A DNA stretch of 40,371 bases from Gamarada debralockiae (taxonomy: Eukaryota; Ascomycota; Leotiomycetes; Helotiales; Hyphodiscaceae), in assembly GCA_002803225.1 (NCBI GenBank), contig NXFV01001163.1, positions 1 through 40,371 on the forward strand, in the 5' to 3' direction. The notes under the pieces were generated by a model. That model did not search any database. It was not told the DNA's origin and saw only the letters and a list, made by a program, of their open reading frames with translations. A program made the position numbers and the translations under genes. Shown piece after piece: positions 39,044-40,371 of this stretch; position 1 is the stretch's first letter, and each line of letters begins with the position of its first letter.

Positions 39044-39907
39044 TCACCTCCCCTGGACATACCTCATCTCCCTATATCCCTCAAACCCCCACTTCTCCAG
39101 CAGACCCCTCATTCTCTCCTTCCCCAAAAAGCCCTCGAACACCAGCTCGAACTCTCCAAAATAATTCGGTCCCTCCGCGACTTTGATAAACCCAATACTC
39201 TCAAATAACTTGATGCTCTTCTCGTTCTTGCTTCCGATTTTGACTTTCAGCTGCAGTAGGGACATTTTCTCGACGGATTCTTTGGTCTTGTATTCCGAGA
39301 GGATGGAGGGGAGGTGAGTTTGGATGTAGTGTAAGAATGTCAGGATCGTTGCTCGGCCGTAGCCCTGTCTACGAAGGGAGGTTGGGGCTATCATCAGCTC
39401 TAGTCTCGGAATCGGAGTAAGCATTGAAATCTCCCAAATACCAAGAAACTTACTCCCCAATACAACCCTCCTCATCCTCATCAGCCCTCGAAAGAAACAG
39501 ATTAACATCCCCAACCATCCTCTCCGGCCTATCATGCTCTCCACCTACCACCTCTTTCACATCACCAGCGATCGGTAGGCAAGCAATAAACGTCAGTTTG
39601 TCGTGGTCATTTCGCCAGCTTTGCTGCATCGCGTATTCCTCGTCCAGAGAGAGAGGCTCGGATGCTGTTGCCTCTTGAATTTCCTGATGGATCGTTGGTA
39701 TATTTCCAAGTGGAACATGGATGGGAAAGGGGGAAGGAGGAGTTGGGACCTCGTCTTTCATCCATTCATGATACGTTGTCACGTGTGATTTTTCATAGGG
39801 GATGAGGAGGATTGCTGAGGTTGAGATGGCTTGGCTTTGGTTAGTTTCGGGAGTTTTGCAAAGGGGAAATATAGGAGTTACTTGCCGGTGTGCGCGTTGA
39901 TTAACAT
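39044..39907 (-). CDS. NAT9-like GNAT N-acetyltransferase
   Basis: Proposed minus-strand exons are 39907-39882, 39834-39750, 39683-39454 and 39404-39044 (233 residues). It resembles N-acetyltransferase 9 (animal NAT9, implicated in microtubule stability). Family blocks: LLIPYEKSHVTTYHEWMKDE, EIQEATASEPLSLDEEYAMQ, SWRNDHDKLTFIACL, VGDVNLFLS, then the acetyl-CoA loop LMIAPTSLRRQGYGRATIL, and KIGSKNEKSIKLFESIGFIK. Intron 2 (66 bp, a multiple of three) and intron 3 (49 bp, GTAAGT) restore family sequence. Intron 1 is uncertain: the GT-AG option used here is 47 bp, while a GC-AG option (39885-39815) would give the more compact HTAILLIPYEKSHV. A transposon end lies 84 bp upstream of the start. Confidence 0.88.
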
Positions 39908-39990
39908 TTTGCAGTTATAATTTTGTTGGTTTTGGCGGAGAGGAAGGAGGTTGGAAGTTCTAGGTCGAAGAAAAGTTAAAGGGATGCTTA

Positions 39991-40371
39991 AGTCCGTGCA
40001 CCCCCATCTGGAACACCCCCCCATCTGGAACACCTAAATTAGACGAATATCAAACAACCAAAATAATTCTAATTAAATAACTACTCAATTAAAATACAAT
40101 CCAAAGTAGAATCAGATTGATTAGCCTCTTCTTTATCTTCTCCTTCAATCCTAGGTTCTCCTGCAGCCAATTGGGTCTCCCTGATCTAAGTGATATTCGC
40201 AAACTTGGAATTTGGACTAGTCCTAACCTTCTTCCGTTTTCTAGGCCTAGCCTTCTCTAATTGAACTTCCAAGGACTTTATTCTATGGCTATAATCTACT
40301 AGAATACTCTCTTGCTCTTCAAACCCCTTTATAATCTTTCGAAACAAGAGTCTTTGTATAAAAGGGTTATT
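39991..40371 (-). mobile_element. pogo/Fot1-type (Tc1/mariner superfamily) DNA transposon, 3' end
   Basis: An element end starts at 39991 directly after a TA dinucleotide (39989-39990), the target site of this superfamily, with AGTCCGTGCACCCCCATCTG. A 16-bp phrase is repeated at 40001-40016 and 40018-40033 (see findings). Inside lies the C-terminal part of a transposase on the minus strand. The other end is beyond the window. Confidence 0.75.
40081..40371 (-). pseudogene. pogo/Fot1-type transposase, C-terminal part, with in-frame stop
   Basis: The minus strand from 40371 reads FIQRLLFRKIIKGFEEQESI, then HRIKSLEVQLEKARPRKRKK and SPNSKFANIT, a TAG (40186-40188), then IRETQLAAGEPRIEGEDKEE to the stop at 40081-40083. 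The basic KARPRKRKKVRTSPNSKFANI block is characteristic of the C-terminus of fungal pogo transposases, which follows the DDE catalytic domain (not in the window). The internal TAG truncates the last 35 residues. It fits a CAG-to-TAG change. Whether the catalytic part is intact cannot be seen. Confidence 0.75.

Overview
The window is nuclear DNA of a filamentous ascomycete (Pezizomycotina; a leotiomycete is my best guess from the protein flavour, but this was not tested). The evidence is short GT-AG introns, mostly 46-60 bp, a gene about every 2 kb on both strands, and typical fungal families: a C2H2 protein with the CPYRK...PRKY block, an Ecl1-type zinc motif, fungal STAND N-terminal helices, a 2EXR relic and a pogo/Fot1-type transposase. 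No rRNA, tRNA, CRISPR array or prokaryotic feature was seen.

Layout. 1-2.7 kb: 3' part of an Ecl1/C2H2 zinc protein whose 5' end lies outside the window. 2.9-6.1 kb (-): mitochondrial presequence protease CYM1, divergent from a taxilin gene (6.6-8.5 kb, +). 9.2-10.5 kb: conserved fungal protein of unknown function. 10.8-11.8 kb (-): nitronate monooxygenase. 12.8-13.6 kb: GNAT acetyltransferase. 13.9-14.5 kb (-): wrecked 2EXR gene. 14.9-16.6 kb: DNA polymerase delta small subunit with an MluI cell-cycle box in its promoter. 16.8-19.7 kb: two divergent RING-type genes. 20.5-21.7 kb (-): F-box-like protein with a lysine/proline repeat. 21.7-23.8 kb: about 2 kb without genes, filled with degenerate tandem repeats.

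23.8-27.7 kb: mevalonate kinase (ERG12) followed on the same strand by the prenyltransferase alpha subunit (RAM2). One makes isoprenoid precursor and the other uses its product to prenylate proteins. The prenyltransferase reads as a fusion with an unfamiliar 172-residue N-terminal segment, and an 8-bp motif is clustered around its promoter and first intron.

28.2-32.2 kb: a graveyard of STAND/NLR-like genes. An intact short gene carries only the N-terminal helical domain, followed by a frameshifted remnant that lacks the NACHT P-loop, then an inverted ankyrin fragment. 33.3-33.8 kb: small single-pass membrane protein. 35.0-36.2 kb: catabolic L-serine/threonine dehydratase with a paired GATA site upstream. 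37.3-38.0 kb (-): atypical short-chain dehydrogenase. 39.0-39.9 kb (-): NAT9-like acetyltransferase. 40.0 kb to the end: the 3' end of a pogo/Fot1-type transposon inserted just upstream of that gene.

Exon boundaries were chosen by hand from GT-AG signals, reading-frame continuity and family resemblance; no alignment or search was run. Family and domain names come from recognition of motifs and remembered family features.
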